From: Phycisphaera sp.
Lineage (GTDB): Bacteria > Planctomycetota > Phycisphaerae > Phycisphaerales > Phycisphaeraceae
DNA length: 32,448 nucleotides
NCBI GenBank assembly: GCA_028285385.1
Contig: JANQPR010000010.1
Coordinates: 1-32,448 of the forward strand
Direction: 5' to 3'
Every line of letters starts with the position of its first letter. Position 1 is the stretch's first letter. The notes under the pieces are model-generated. The model worked only from the letters and a program-made list of their open reading frames with translations, ran no database searches and was not told the DNA's origin. Positions 16,076 through 25,293 of this stretch are shown piece by piece. Position numbers and translations under genes: made by a program.

Positions 16076-16130
16076 CTCAATGTGCTGCATCGCGTCCCAC
16101 GTCGCGCGGCCAATGGCCACGGCATCCGCC

Positions 16131-16652
16131 TTAGCCGTGATGCATGATCCGCACCCGCTTGTATTCATACCTGCCGAAGGCGCAAAGCAGTGTCCAGCCG
16201 GCGACGTAAGCCAGCAACCCGAGCAGTTTGAGCGTGACCGCAAGCTGGACGGCCGAGATCCAATCGATCTCCTCTGGAACGAACGCCAACGGCAATAGCA
16301 ACCACGGGAGCAGCCACGCAACCGCAGCAAGGAGCTTGAGCTTTTCAATCAGGTCCTGGATCATCACCCCGGGGATTCTTCTCCACCTTCGGACCCGGTA
16401 CCACGCGGGCTGGTAGAGGAAACGGCGGTCGAGCCAATGCCCGACACCGGTGATGACGCTGTAGTGCGCGACCCCGAACAAGGTGAGAAGGCCCACAAAC
16501 AGCGTTAGCCGGACCGCCGACGCGATTGGCGTCGGGCCCAAGTCTTCCCGCTCGACCTCCGTGGCCAGCACCAGCACAAACGCCGGCCAGAGAACCGCGA
16601 AAACCACGAACCGACGCCAGAGCCATTGTCGGATCGCGGACCGGGTTCTCAC
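16131..16652 (-). CDS. Unknown four-helix membrane protein coupled to citrate synthase
   Basis: This protein has 173 aa and about four membrane helices (14-31, 44-68, 106-125, 132-158). A basic loop lies between the second and third helices (WLDRRFLYQPAWYRVRRWRR). The GTG start is 7 nt after the citrate synthase stop, and a strong GGGGGTGA ribosome-binding site overlaps the end of that gene, so the two are probably cotranscribed. No known domain is recognised. GC content is lower than in gltA. The C-terminus is basic and cytoplasmic if the N-terminus is inside. A metabolic link to citrate synthase is not implied by sequence alone. Confidence 0.75.
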   Translation of the reverse strand: MRTRSAIRQWLWRRFVVFAVLWPAFVLVLATEVEREDLGPTPIASAVRLTLFVGLLTLFGVAHYSVITGVGHWLDRRFLYQPAWYRVRRWRRIPGVMIQDLIEKLKLLAAVAWLLPWLLLPLAFVPEEIDWISAVQLAVTLKLLGLLAYVAGWTLLCAFGRYEYKRVRIMHHG

Positions 16653-16659
16653 GGCGTGC

Positions 16660-17964
<1,305 letters not shown>

Positions 17965-18037
17965 AAAGCTCCCGGGAGAGGAGGGAAACATCCGTGAGAC
18001 GCCGCATTTTAGGGGCGGCCGGGTCGGCCCGCCAGCG

Positions 18038-19924
18038 TCACGCCGTGAAGCGACGCCCACGGCCTGTTCGGCGCCGCCGCAACGCCGTGGCCGGAAGCGC
18101 TAAGGCAAGCAGCGCGGCCGTCGTGGGCTCGGGGATCACCCGGTCCCCCGCGCCGATGCGGTAGACGACGCCCTCGGGCCCGAACTCGCCGAGGTTGAAC
18201 CCGAACACGACCGGCTCGCCGTTGGGCAGCTCCGCGAAACCCAGGATGCGGTCCGGCACGTCGAGCGAGTTGAGCGTGGCGGACAACGCGTAGATCCGGC
18301 CGAGCGTGTCCCCGGGCTTGGCGGCCAGCAGCACCGCCTGGTCGCCGATCGTTCGCCCGTCCGGGTCGGTGAGCATCGAGTCCTCGTTGCCCTGGTACTC
18401 CGCGAAGAGGTAGTACCCGCGCAGCTCGTGCAGGCGTTGGCCGCGGTAGATCAACCCGCCCATGGGGGAGACGCCGTCGGTGTGGTCGTACTGGAAATCG
18501 GGGAAGTCGACGCCGACGATGCGGTTGATCTCGGGGTTGCCGAGCTGCCGGGTCTGGCTGCCGTTGGCCCCGTTGGCGACGGTGATGGTCACGTTCTGCA
18601 GCTCGGGCTCGGTCAGGCCTTGGATAAGCGTCGGGATGGTCGAGCCGTTGTCGGAGTTCTGCAGGTAGAAGAAGCCGCCTTCGAGCAGGCCCCAGCCGCC
18701 GTCGGACCCGGCGGTGATGGTCCGGATGCCTTCGACGTTCTTCTGCCCGGTCTCGGAGGACCAGATGGTGGTGGTCCCCGTGGGTTCTTCCGGGTCGATG
18801 TAGATGCGGTAGGGGTTGCGTAGGCCGTACGCCCAGGTGAGGTCGTCGCCGGTCACGGTGCCGTTGTCGGTGGCGAGCGGGTTGGCGACCGGGCCGGTGG
18901 GGACGGAGAACTTGGCGATGAGGTCGTCGTCGCGCTCGTCGGGGTCGGTGCCGAAGAAGACGGCGCGGTTGGTGAGGTCGACGCCGGGCGCCGTGGGGTC
19001 GAGCGGGTCGATGCGGAGGATCCGGCCGTAGACCGAGTCGTCCGCGGGCAGCGCCCCGGGCAGCGTCGACGGGTTGTTCGAGTTGTACTGGTACCGCGTG
19101 CCGTTGCCGGAGTCGGCGGAGGAGACGAACAGCAGCCCGTAGTCCGGGTCGCCTGGCTGGGCGCGGGGGTCGAAGAGCAGATCGCCAAGGTTGTGGGCGT
19201 GGTGGAACTGGTGGGTGAGCAGGACCTCGCGTTTGGCGGTGGTGCCTTGCGCGGGGTTGAGCGGGTCGACGGTGTACTCGAACACGCCGGAGCGGTGCTC
19301 GGTGTTGGCCTTGAAGCGTTCGTCAATCCCAACTGGTTTGTACTGCGGCGCGAAGTCGGCCTCGTCGGGGTCGAGGCGGTTGACGCCGGCGGGGTCGCCG
19401 TTGGCGATGCCCTGGAGGTGGTCGATACCGGACTCGACGGTGTAGAGCTTGCCGTACCCGGGCGTCCCGGGGTTGAGGAAGTCCGGGTGCAGGGCGACCG
19501 AGGTCATGCCGATGTCCCGGCCCATGGGCAGGTCGGTGTAGTCGGTGCTCTGGATGACCGGGGTGGCGGCGACCGTGCCGTTGGGCTCGATCAGCCGGAC
19601 GCTGCCGGTGAGTTCGGCGAGGTAGCCCCGGCCGTCGGCGTCGAACACCAGGTCGGTCGGGAAGCCGAGCGCCGCCGCGCCGGCGTCGGGGGTCGCGAAG
19701 TTCGAGAGGTGCAGCCGCAGCGGCTCGAAGTGCTGAAAGTCGACCACCGGACTGCCCGGAATGACGTCGCCGGACAGGTCGTTGGCGGCGCTGGCGTCGG
19801 GGACAGACACGAGCGCAGCCACTCCACTCACGGCGAGCGCAGCCACGACGAAGCCCCGCCGCACCCACACCCTCCGCGGCCGACCGCCGCGCAAGCTACG
19901 GAAACGCGTGAACGTCACGGACAT
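18038..19924 (-). CDS. PQQ-type sugar dehydrogenase with PEP-CTERM anchor
   Basis: This exported protein of 628 aa belongs to the glucose/sorbosone dehydrogenase (GSDH) beta-propeller family, which oxidises sugars with PQQ. An Arg-rich N-terminus and signal peptide (about 1-46, ending in SVPDASA) lead into the propeller. Family-like segments are LGFPTDLVFDADGRGYLAE, GMTSVALHPDF, HHAHNLGDLLFDP, WAYGLRNPYRIYID and PMGGLIYRGQRL. The C-terminus is a PEP-CTERM sorting signal: IPEPTTAALLALALPATALRRRR, read as PEP motif, helix and Arg cluster. Such proteins are processed by an exosortase, which is not in this window. ATG 19924 has a GGAG 11 nt upstream. Exact substrate and cofactor need experiment; PQQ use is inferred from the family. 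Confidence 0.88.
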   Translation of the reverse strand: MSVTFTRFRSLRGGRPRRVWVRRGFVVAALAVSGVAALVSVPDASAANDLSGDVIPGSPVVDFQHFEPLRLHLSNFATPDAGAAALGFPTDLVFDADGRGYLAELTGSVRLIEPNGTVAATPVIQSTDYTDLPMGRDIGMTSVALHPDFLNPGTPGYGKLYTVESGIDHLQGIANGDPAGVNRLDPDEADFAPQYKPVGIDERFKANTEHRSGVFEYTVDPLNPAQGTTAKREVLLTHQFHHAHNLGDLLFDPRAQPGDPDYGLLFVSSADSGNGTRYQYNSNNPSTLPGALPADDSVYGRILRIDPLDPTAPGVDLTNRAVFFGTDPDERDDDLIAKFSVPTGPVANPLATDNGTVTGDDLTWAYGLRNPYRIYIDPEEPTGTTTIWSSETGQKNVEGIRTITAGSDGGWGLLEGGFFYLQNSDNGSTIPTLIQGLTEPELQNVTITVANGANGSQTRQLGNPEINRIVGVDFPDFQYDHTDGVSPMGGLIYRGQRLHELRGYYLFAEYQGNEDSMLTDPDGRTIGDQAVLLAAKPGDTLGRIYALSATLNSLDVPDRILGFAELPNGEPVVFGFNLGEFGPEGVVYRIGAGDRVIPEPTTAALLALALPATALRRRRTGRGRRFTA

Positions 19925-19999
19925 CCCTGTCCAAACTCCTGCAACTAATGTGCGAAAAAGGCGTGAATCTCCGCTCCAAACGGGCCCCGGGCAACGACC

Positions 20000-20033
20000 C
20001 GCGGCCCGCACCACAAATGTAGCACGGGCCGCG
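20000..20033. repeat. 9-bp perfect hairpin between the vWA and dehydrogenase genes
   Basis: CGCGGCCCG (20000-20008) pairs with CGGGCCGCG (20025-20033) around a 16-nt A/C-rich loop. No T-run follows on either strand. It lies 76 nt before the dehydrogenase ATG on the minus strand. It could be a weak terminator for the vWA gene, a leader structure or a protein-binding site. Confidence 0.4.
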
Positions 20034-20118
20034 ACAATCGGCGACGGATTTTCCGGCCAACCCCGAGAAAACCGCACGACTCAAAACACGTGCAGCGCCG
20101 GCCGGGCGTCGTGTCGCG

Positions 20119-21441
20119 TCACGACTCCGGCGACGCCTCCACCGCGAAGCCGGCCGCTTCCAACTGCTTCCGCACCGCAGCTTTGACCGCCTCGCCCAGC
20201 GTCGCCGCGCCGCCTTCCTCGGTCAGCCGTTCCCGCTCGCCGGCAACGTACGCCTCGCGCTCGGCGGTGAGTTTCGCGATCTGCTCCTGCAGGTCCGCCC
20301 GCTGCGCCGCGAGCGCTTCGAGCTTCTCCTTCCGCTGCTCGCCCGACAACACCCGGAATGATTCGGGCAACGCCTCGTCGTCGACTTCCGCCAACACCGC
20401 GTCGTTGTCCGCGAACGAATCCACCAGGTCCCGCCCGACGTTGCGGTAGCTCGACGTCGCCTTGATCGCGGCGCGCTGGGCGGCGACGGCGCTGCTCAAG
20501 CCGAACGCGTTGGCGTCCTGCGCCACCTGGTTCCGCGCGAAGCCTTCCCGGCGGTCCTTGCTGCCGTACCACAGATACGTCTCGTTCAGTTTCGCGTTGA
20601 GCTGGATGATGATCTGGTCCTGTGGCGCGTCGATGTGCACGACCGCCCGGTCCTGGTTGATGTTCAGGTACTCGCCCTCGGCCAGCCGCGCGCCGTCGTG
20701 CCACAACCCGGACTTGCCCGCGTCGTACCCGCCGCAGTGGATCGTGTTGACGACCACGCCCATCTCGATCGCCCGCTTCGCCGCGTCGCGGTAGTCGACG
20801 GGCCCTTGCGTGAACGGCTCGTTGCCGGCGATGAACACCGCCTTGTAACCGTTCGGCTCGCTCGACCAGTCCAGGCGCGTGAGCGCCTCGTCGATCACCT
20901 GGCCGCAGTACTCGTCGCCGCCGTTGGTCGTGAGCCCGAACAGCGCCGCCGACAGCGCGTCCAGATCGTCGGTCAACGGCACGACCTGCCGGATGTACCC
21001 CTCGGCCGCGGGGAGCCCGTTGTTGCCGTACTCGAACAACGCGACGCGCAGCGACGGCGTCTGCCCGTGCTTCTTCGCCTGCGCGAACTGCTGCACGATC
21101 GACCACAACTGCGACTTCGCCTGACCGATCAGCCCGTCCATGGAGTTCGACGTGTCGAGCAGGAGCGCGACGTCGACCGTCGGCCGGACCCCGCAGAACG
21201 GCGGCTCGACCATCACCGCCGGCGGCGTCCCGCACCCATCCACGGGCTCGGCCGGCGGGACCACGACCGTCACCGGCACGGCCGACTCGACCGTGATCTT
21301 CCGCTGCTCCGCCAAGGCCGGCAGCAACGCCACCGCCGACACGGCCGGAACGACCGACCACACCATTGCCCTCCGCCCGGAGACCTCCCCGAAGACCTTA
21401 CGGACCGAACTGAAACAACGACGGGGTAGCGCATGCGACAT
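20119..21441 (-). CDS. Secreted von Willebrand factor A domain protein
   Basis: This protein has 440 aa. A signal or anchor helix lies near 25-44 (AMVWSVVPAVSAVALLPALA). The vWA domain begins at about 88 and has the metal-site (MIDAS) motif DTSNS (Asp96-Ser98-Ser100). Around 190-230 it carries KAVFIAGNEPFTQGPVDYR and VNTIHCGGYDAG, a pattern I know from a family of bacterial vWA proteins; the canonical third MIDAS Asp is not obvious there. The C-terminal 100 residues are a charged coiled coil (EQRKEKLEALAAQRADLQEQ and on). The start ATG 21441 has a strong GGAG 6 nt upstream. The role is unknown; adhesion or envelope assembly is typical of the domain. An inverted repeat sits in the leader. Confidence 0.88.
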   Translation of the reverse strand: MSHALPRRCFSSVRKVFGEVSGRRAMVWSVVPAVSAVALLPALAEQRKITVESAVPVTVVVPPAEPVDGCGTPPAVMVEPPFCGVRPTVDVALLLDTSNSMDGLIGQAKSQLWSIVQQFAQAKKHGQTPSLRVALFEYGNNGLPAAEGYIRQVVPLTDDLDALSAALFGLTTNGGDEYCGQVIDEALTRLDWSSEPNGYKAVFIAGNEPFTQGPVDYRDAAKRAIEMGVVVNTIHCGGYDAGKSGLWHDGARLAEGEYLNINQDRAVVHIDAPQDQIIIQLNAKLNETYLWYGSKDRREGFARNQVAQDANAFGLSSAVAAQRAAIKATSSYRNVGRDLVDSFADNDAVLAEVDDEALPESFRVLSGEQRKEKLEALAAQRADLQEQIAKLTAEREAYVAGERERLTEEGGAATLGEAVKAAVRKQLEAAGFAVEASPES

Positions 21442-21476
21442 CGCGGGCTCCTTCGAACCAAAGGGTCGGGAAACAC

Positions 21477-21494
21477 GGCCGAACACAGTCGGCC
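21477..21494. repeat. Inverted repeat in the leader of the vWA gene
   Basis: GGCCGA (21477-21482), 6 nt, then TCGGCC (21489-21494), a perfect operator-like or hairpin repeat 36-53 nt before the vWA ATG. A 14-bp GC-only palindrome (21514-21527) lies nearby. In GC-rich DNA short palindromes are common, so function is uncertain. Confidence 0.3.
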
Positions 21495-21605
21495 TCACGC
21501 GATCAGACGCCGGCCCGGCGCGCCGGGTTCCCGGGGTCCCACGTTTTTCGCAAGCCCGCGGCGCCCAGAGCAAACCCGAGACCAGATCGCCGAAGGCCGC
21601 CGAGG

Positions 21606-22010
21606 TCACATCGGCAGCACCGCCCGGGCGATCAGGCCAAAGGCGCCAGTCAGCCCAACGACCATCCCGAAGAGCAAGCCCAGGTGGGTCACCGGGTGGT
21701 CCGTCGCGTACCGCTGACCCCAGAACGCGTGGGTGTGCAGGCACGCGGCGACGCCGATCATTAATGCCGTAAAGAACGCCAAGCCCCACCCCTCGAGCTC
21801 ACTCCACCGGGTGCCGAAAGACAGGTGGCCCTCCGCCCACGGGACGGTCACGCGTTGCCGGAACAAACCGACGCCGGCGTAGGCCAGACAGCCCGCGGGA
21901 AGCGCGACACCTGTGAACCACTTGGTCCAAAGACTCTCGTCCGGCCCGCTACTGAACGTGCCGACTCCACTCTGGTACGCCTCACCTCGGCGGGGCCAAT
22001 CGTCCATCAT
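21606..22010 (-). CDS. Three-helix membrane protein coupled to flotillin
   Basis: This protein has 134 aa and three membrane helices (about 31-50, 74-93, 108-131). A soluble N-terminus (MMDDWPRRGEAYQSGVG) precedes them. His residues sit at the second helix end and in the following loop (CLHTHAFWGQRYATDHPVTH). The ATG at 22010 overlaps the flotillin stop by 4 nt (ATGA), which implies translational coupling and suggests the two products act together. The gene is not NfeD-like: there is no OB-fold or long helical protease part. I recognise no family. A second Met at codon 2 could also serve as the start. Confidence 0.85.
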   Translation of the reverse strand: MMDDWPRRGEAYQSGVGTFSSGPDESLWTKWFTGVALPAGCLAYAGVGLFRQRVTVPWAEGHLSFGTRWSELEGWGLAFFTALMIGVAACLHTHAFWGQRYATDHPVTHLGLLFGMVVGLTGAFGLIARAVLPM

Positions 22011-23731
22011 TCATTGCCGTCGGTCGGCATCGAGTCGCCGTGCGGCGGGGCTGCGGGTGTCGCAACAGGAGCGGGCTTCACGCGGGTCTTCGCCTGTCCG
22101 TCCTGCACCTTGCCCAGCACCTCCGGGAGGTCGATGCCGGCCTGCTGCGCGAGCTCGTGCATCGGGGGCAGCGAGCCGATGAGGCCGCGCAGGAAGTTCC
22201 CCGTGCTGCCGGTGTCGGCGCCGTTGACGTTGCCGCCGTCCCACACGGTGATCTTGTCGATCTTGAGGTTCTGGATCGCCTTGACCTGCTCAGCGACGAG
22301 TTCGGGCAGCTTCTCGACGATGAGCAGCGACGGCGCGAGGTCCGGGCGGTCCTGGCACGCGGCCATCAGGCGGGCGTAGCCCTCGGCCTTGGCGTCGAGC
22401 ACCTTCTGCACGCCCTCGGCCTCGGCGAGGTACTTGGCGAGCACGGCGTCGGCCTCGCCCTTGGCGACCCGGCGCACCCGCTCGGCCTCGGCGTCGGCGG
22501 TGATCTCGACCTGCTGCCGCTCGATCATCTCCTTGGCGATGACCTCCTTCTCCATCCGCGCCAACTCTTCATCCTTCTCGGCCTTGAGCACGTCCCGCGC
22601 CGCGTTCGCCAGCGCCACGTCGCCCCGCCGCCTCGCGTCGGCCTGACGCTCGGCGAGCGTGGCCTGCGAGTCGACGATCTCCGCCTTGGACTTGTTCTCG
22701 CCGTCCACCGCCGTCGCCTCGAGCTCCGCGACGCGCATGCGCTGCTGGGCTTCGGCTTCCTTCTCGCCCTGCACCGAGAGGGCGCTCTGCTCGGCCATCG
22801 CGATGTCCTGCGTCCGCTTGGCCTCAGCCTCACCTGTGATGCCCTGGGCCTCGAGCGCCGCGACCTTGATGCGCTGGTCGCGCTCGGCCTGCTTCTGGCC
22901 CATGGTTGACTGCGCGACCTGCTCCGCGACGCTCACCTCGCGTTCGCGGTCGGCGCCGGCCGTGCCGATCGCGCCTTCGCGGTCGGCCTGGGCGGTGTCG
23001 ATCTTCGCCTGGTTGATCGCCTCGGCCGCCGCCTTCTTGCCCAGCGCCTCGATGTACCCGCTCTCGTCCGTGATGTCGCGGACGTTCACGTTGATCATGT
23101 AGAGCCCGATCTTGTTGAGCTCGAAGTTGACGTTCTTGTTGACCAGGTCCAGGAACCGCTCGCGGTCGGTGTTGATCTCTTCGATGGTCAGCGTCGCGAT
23201 CACCAGACGCATCTGCCCGAGGATGATGTCGCGGGCCTGCAGCGCGATCTCCTGCTCCCGCAACCCGAGCAAGCGTTCGGCGGCGTTCTGCATGATCTCC
23301 GGCGCGGTGCTGATCGCCACCGTGAACGTCGACGGTACGGCCACGCGGATGTTCTTCTTCGACAGCGCAGACGTGAGCTCGATGTCGATGGTCATCGGTT
23401 CCAGCGACAGGTACGCGAAGTCCTGAAACACCGGCATGATGAACGCGGCGCCGCCGTGGTAGCACTTGGCGGTCTTGGCGCCGCCGCTCTTGCCGTACAC
23501 GACGAGGATGCGGTTGGGGGGACACCGCCGGTACCGGCGGACGAAGAACACGGCGAACCCGACGAGGATCGCCAGCACGACGATCACGAGGATCAGGAAG
23601 CCGGCCCCGGAGAACAGCCCTACAACCTCTTCACCGCCGTCTCCGAACTGAGCGAGCATTGACAGCTTCGGCATTAGCGACACTCCCCACGCGTCCACGG
23701 TGTCCAGCACGGTTCCGGGCGTTTCAAACAT
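22007..23731 (-). CDS. Flotillin-like SPFH/band-7 membrane scaffold protein
   Basis: This scaffold protein of 574 aa is thought, as in other bacteria, to organise ordered membrane domains. One N-terminal helix (about 42-64, AGFLILVIVVLAILVGFAVFF) is followed by the SPFH domain (about 68-240, with PPNRILVVYGK and GGAAFIMPVFQDFAYLSLEP). A long Ala/Glu/Arg coiled coil follows (about 245-430), including the flotillin repeats EAEAKRTQDIAMAEQ and KEAEAQQRMRVAELEA. The C-terminal segment (about 440-574) has LLIVEKLPELVAEQVKAIQNLKIDKITVWD, the family's oligomerisation tail. ATG 23731 has GGGGA 6 nt upstream. The stop overlaps a small membrane protein gene, in the place where many bacteria carry nfeD. 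Confidence 0.95.
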   Translation of the reverse strand: MFETPGTVLDTVDAWGVSLMPKLSMLAQFGDGGEEVVGLFSGAGFLILVIVVLAILVGFAVFFVRRYRRCPPNRILVVYGKSGGAKTAKCYHGGAAFIMPVFQDFAYLSLEPMTIDIELTSALSKKNIRVAVPSTFTVAISTAPEIMQNAAERLLGLREQEIALQARDIILGQMRLVIATLTIEEINTDRERFLDLVNKNVNFELNKIGLYMINVNVRDITDESGYIEALGKKAAAEAINQAKIDTAQADREGAIGTAGADREREVSVAEQVAQSTMGQKQAERDQRIKVAALEAQGITGEAEAKRTQDIAMAEQSALSVQGEKEAEAQQRMRVAELEATAVDGENKSKAEIVDSQATLAERQADARRRGDVALANAARDVLKAEKDEELARMEKEVIAKEMIERQQVEITADAEAERVRRVAKGEADAVLAKYLAEAEGVQKVLDAKAEGYARLMAACQDRPDLAPSLLIVEKLPELVAEQVKAIQNLKIDKITVWDGGNVNGADTGSTGNFLRGLIGSLPPMHELAQQAGIDLPEVLGKVQDGQAKTRVKPAPVATPAAPPHGDSMPTDGNE

Positions 23732-24038
23732 GGCGGTCCCCTAAAACGAGATGCAGGTCGGAACTGGGCGGATCGTAACCCAACGCGGCGCGTCGGCCTT
23801 GGGAACCTCGGGGCCGGGTGACGCAGATGTGGAATCGTGTTCACCGTGATCCCCCGCTGGACATAACCCGTAGCCGGGCGCGGGAAAAGGGCCATTGTGT
23901 GGTTTGATGTTCCCGGTAGGCTCTACGCGACGGCGGAACGCTTGCATTCTGCACGCGTCGCGTCGGTGTATGTGGCGTGGGTTCACGCCTCGGGTTGCGT
24001 TGGTTTCATCACTTCAGACGACTTTGGGAGGACACACG
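23732..24038. other. 307-nt divergent intergenic region
   Basis: This is the region between flotillin (minus) and the PEP-CTERM protein (plus). It must hold both promoters. No open frame in it looks real. A GGGAGG ribosome-binding site (24027-24032) ends 6 nt before the PEP-CTERM ATG. A possible TTGCAT (23942-23947) with TGTATG about 19 nt later is a weak promoter candidate for the plus strand. I see nothing else. Confidence 0.4.
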
Positions 24039-25283
24039 ATGACGGGTATCACTCGGCTGGGCTGGACGACGGCGGTCGGCGTCGGCACATTTGCCACGTT
24101 CGCGTTGGTGGGCGCTGCGGGCGCGACGCTCCCGTACACGCCGGTGGGCGGCGGCGGGTTCGGCGAGCCCGGGCCGGTCCTGGGGCCGGGCCTGATCACA
24201 CCCGACAAGGTGTTCGGCAAGGAGTACTCGGCCGACGTCGACCACGAGATCACGGCGGTCGGCACCGCGCCCGATCCGAAGCAGATCGTCGCGTGGGACG
24301 GGATCGGTGGGGTGCTCAACGGACAGGACTTCTCGCCGCCGGTGTTCCCGACCGTGCTGGTCGACTTCGAGATCGACGCGATCGCGAACCACGGCGACTA
24401 CCTCTTCAACGCGCTGATCGAAGACGACGCACACCTGCTGTTCTCGCTGGACGAAGAGTTCGTGGCGTACGGCCCGGGGATGATCCCGGGGTTCGGCTTC
24501 ATCCCGCCGGGCGCGCCGTCCCCCGCGCCGCCGCCGGTCGTGCTCGCGAACGGCAACATGGTCGGCGGGTCGGGGGAGATCTCGTACGAGCTCGCAACAT
24601 TCGGCGGAGCCAACCCGGCCGACACCCAGGGCCGCTGGGCGGACCAGGCCGAGATCAACGGCATGCCGCTGCCCCGCGACATCGACGGGCTCGAGGTCTG
24701 GGGCCCCGAGCCGGGCACCACAGCCGACGTCGACAAGCTCTCGCTACGCCTCGACGCCGCGACCGGGTTTGGCGGTGCGCCGGTGTCCGTGTTCAACGGC
24801 GACGGCACGGCGTACATCACGCTGCCAGAGATCGAAGCCGTGGTCACGTCGCTGCTGGGCGACATCCCCACCAGCGTCGAACCCGACGCCCTCAACCTCG
24901 ACGCGCTGATGGTCCGTGACATCGTGGGCGAGGACACCAGCTTCGACCGCGACCCCACGGGCCCTGGGCTGGGCGACGCGATCATCTTCAGCATCGACCA
25001 GATCGCCGACCCCACCGACCCCGACGGGTACTACGCCACCGGCTCGGAGATCTTCGTGCTCGACGCGGGCGGGTTCGGCTCGTTCCTCACCCACGGCGGA
25101 CACGCCTGGGACCACGCCTACGCGCTGAGCACGTTCAGCATCGGGATGCCCGGCGGCAACCAGAACTACGGCGTGTTCGACATCGACGCCATCGAAGCCG
25201 TCTCCGAGTTCGCCGTGCCCGAGCCGACGACCGCGACGCTGCTCGCGCTGCTGACGTGTGCGACACGGCGGCGGAAGCACTAA
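24039..25283 (+). CDS. Secreted PEP-CTERM protein of unknown function
   Basis: This protein has 414 aa. It has a signal peptide (about 1-29, TTAVGVGTFATFALVGAAGA) and a mature part rich in Asp, Gly and Pro with few Lys and only one Cys before the tail anchor, a style common to PEP-CTERM surface proteins. The last 22 residues are a PEP-CTERM signal (VPEPTTATLLALLTCATRRR). The body has predicted beta structure and repeated DIDA/DIDG phrases (DFEIDAIAN, RDIDGLEVW, FDIDAIEAV), but I see no exact repeat. It is a likely exosortase substrate, displayed on or released from the cell surface. No enzymatic motif is recognised. The start is firm: GGGAGG lies 6 nt before the ATG. Confidence 0.88.
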   Translation: MTGITRLGWTTAVGVGTFATFALVGAAGATLPYTPVGGGGFGEPGPVLGPGLITPDKVFGKEYSADVDHEITAVGTAPDPKQIVAWDGIGGVLNGQDFSPPVFPTVLVDFEIDAIANHGDYLFNALIEDDAHLLFSLDEEFVAYGPGMIPGFGFIPPGAPSPAPPPVVLANGNMVGGSGEISYELATFGGANPADTQGRWADQAEINGMPLPRDIDGLEVWGPEPGTTADVDKLSLRLDAATGFGGAPVSVFNGDGTAYITLPEIEAVVTSLLGDIPTSVEPDALNLDALMVRDIVGEDTSFDRDPTGPGLGDAIIFSIDQIADPTDPDGYYATGSEIFVLDAGGFGSFLTHGGHAWDHAYALSTFSIGMPGGNQNYGVFDIDAIEAVSEFAVPEPTTATLLALLTCATRRRKH

Positions 25284-25293
25284 CCACGACCGG

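Noticed and set aside
21514..21527. 14-bp GC-only palindrome as terminator or recombination site
   Set aside because: No T-run follows on the relevant strand, and such palindromes are expected by chance in GC-rich DNA.
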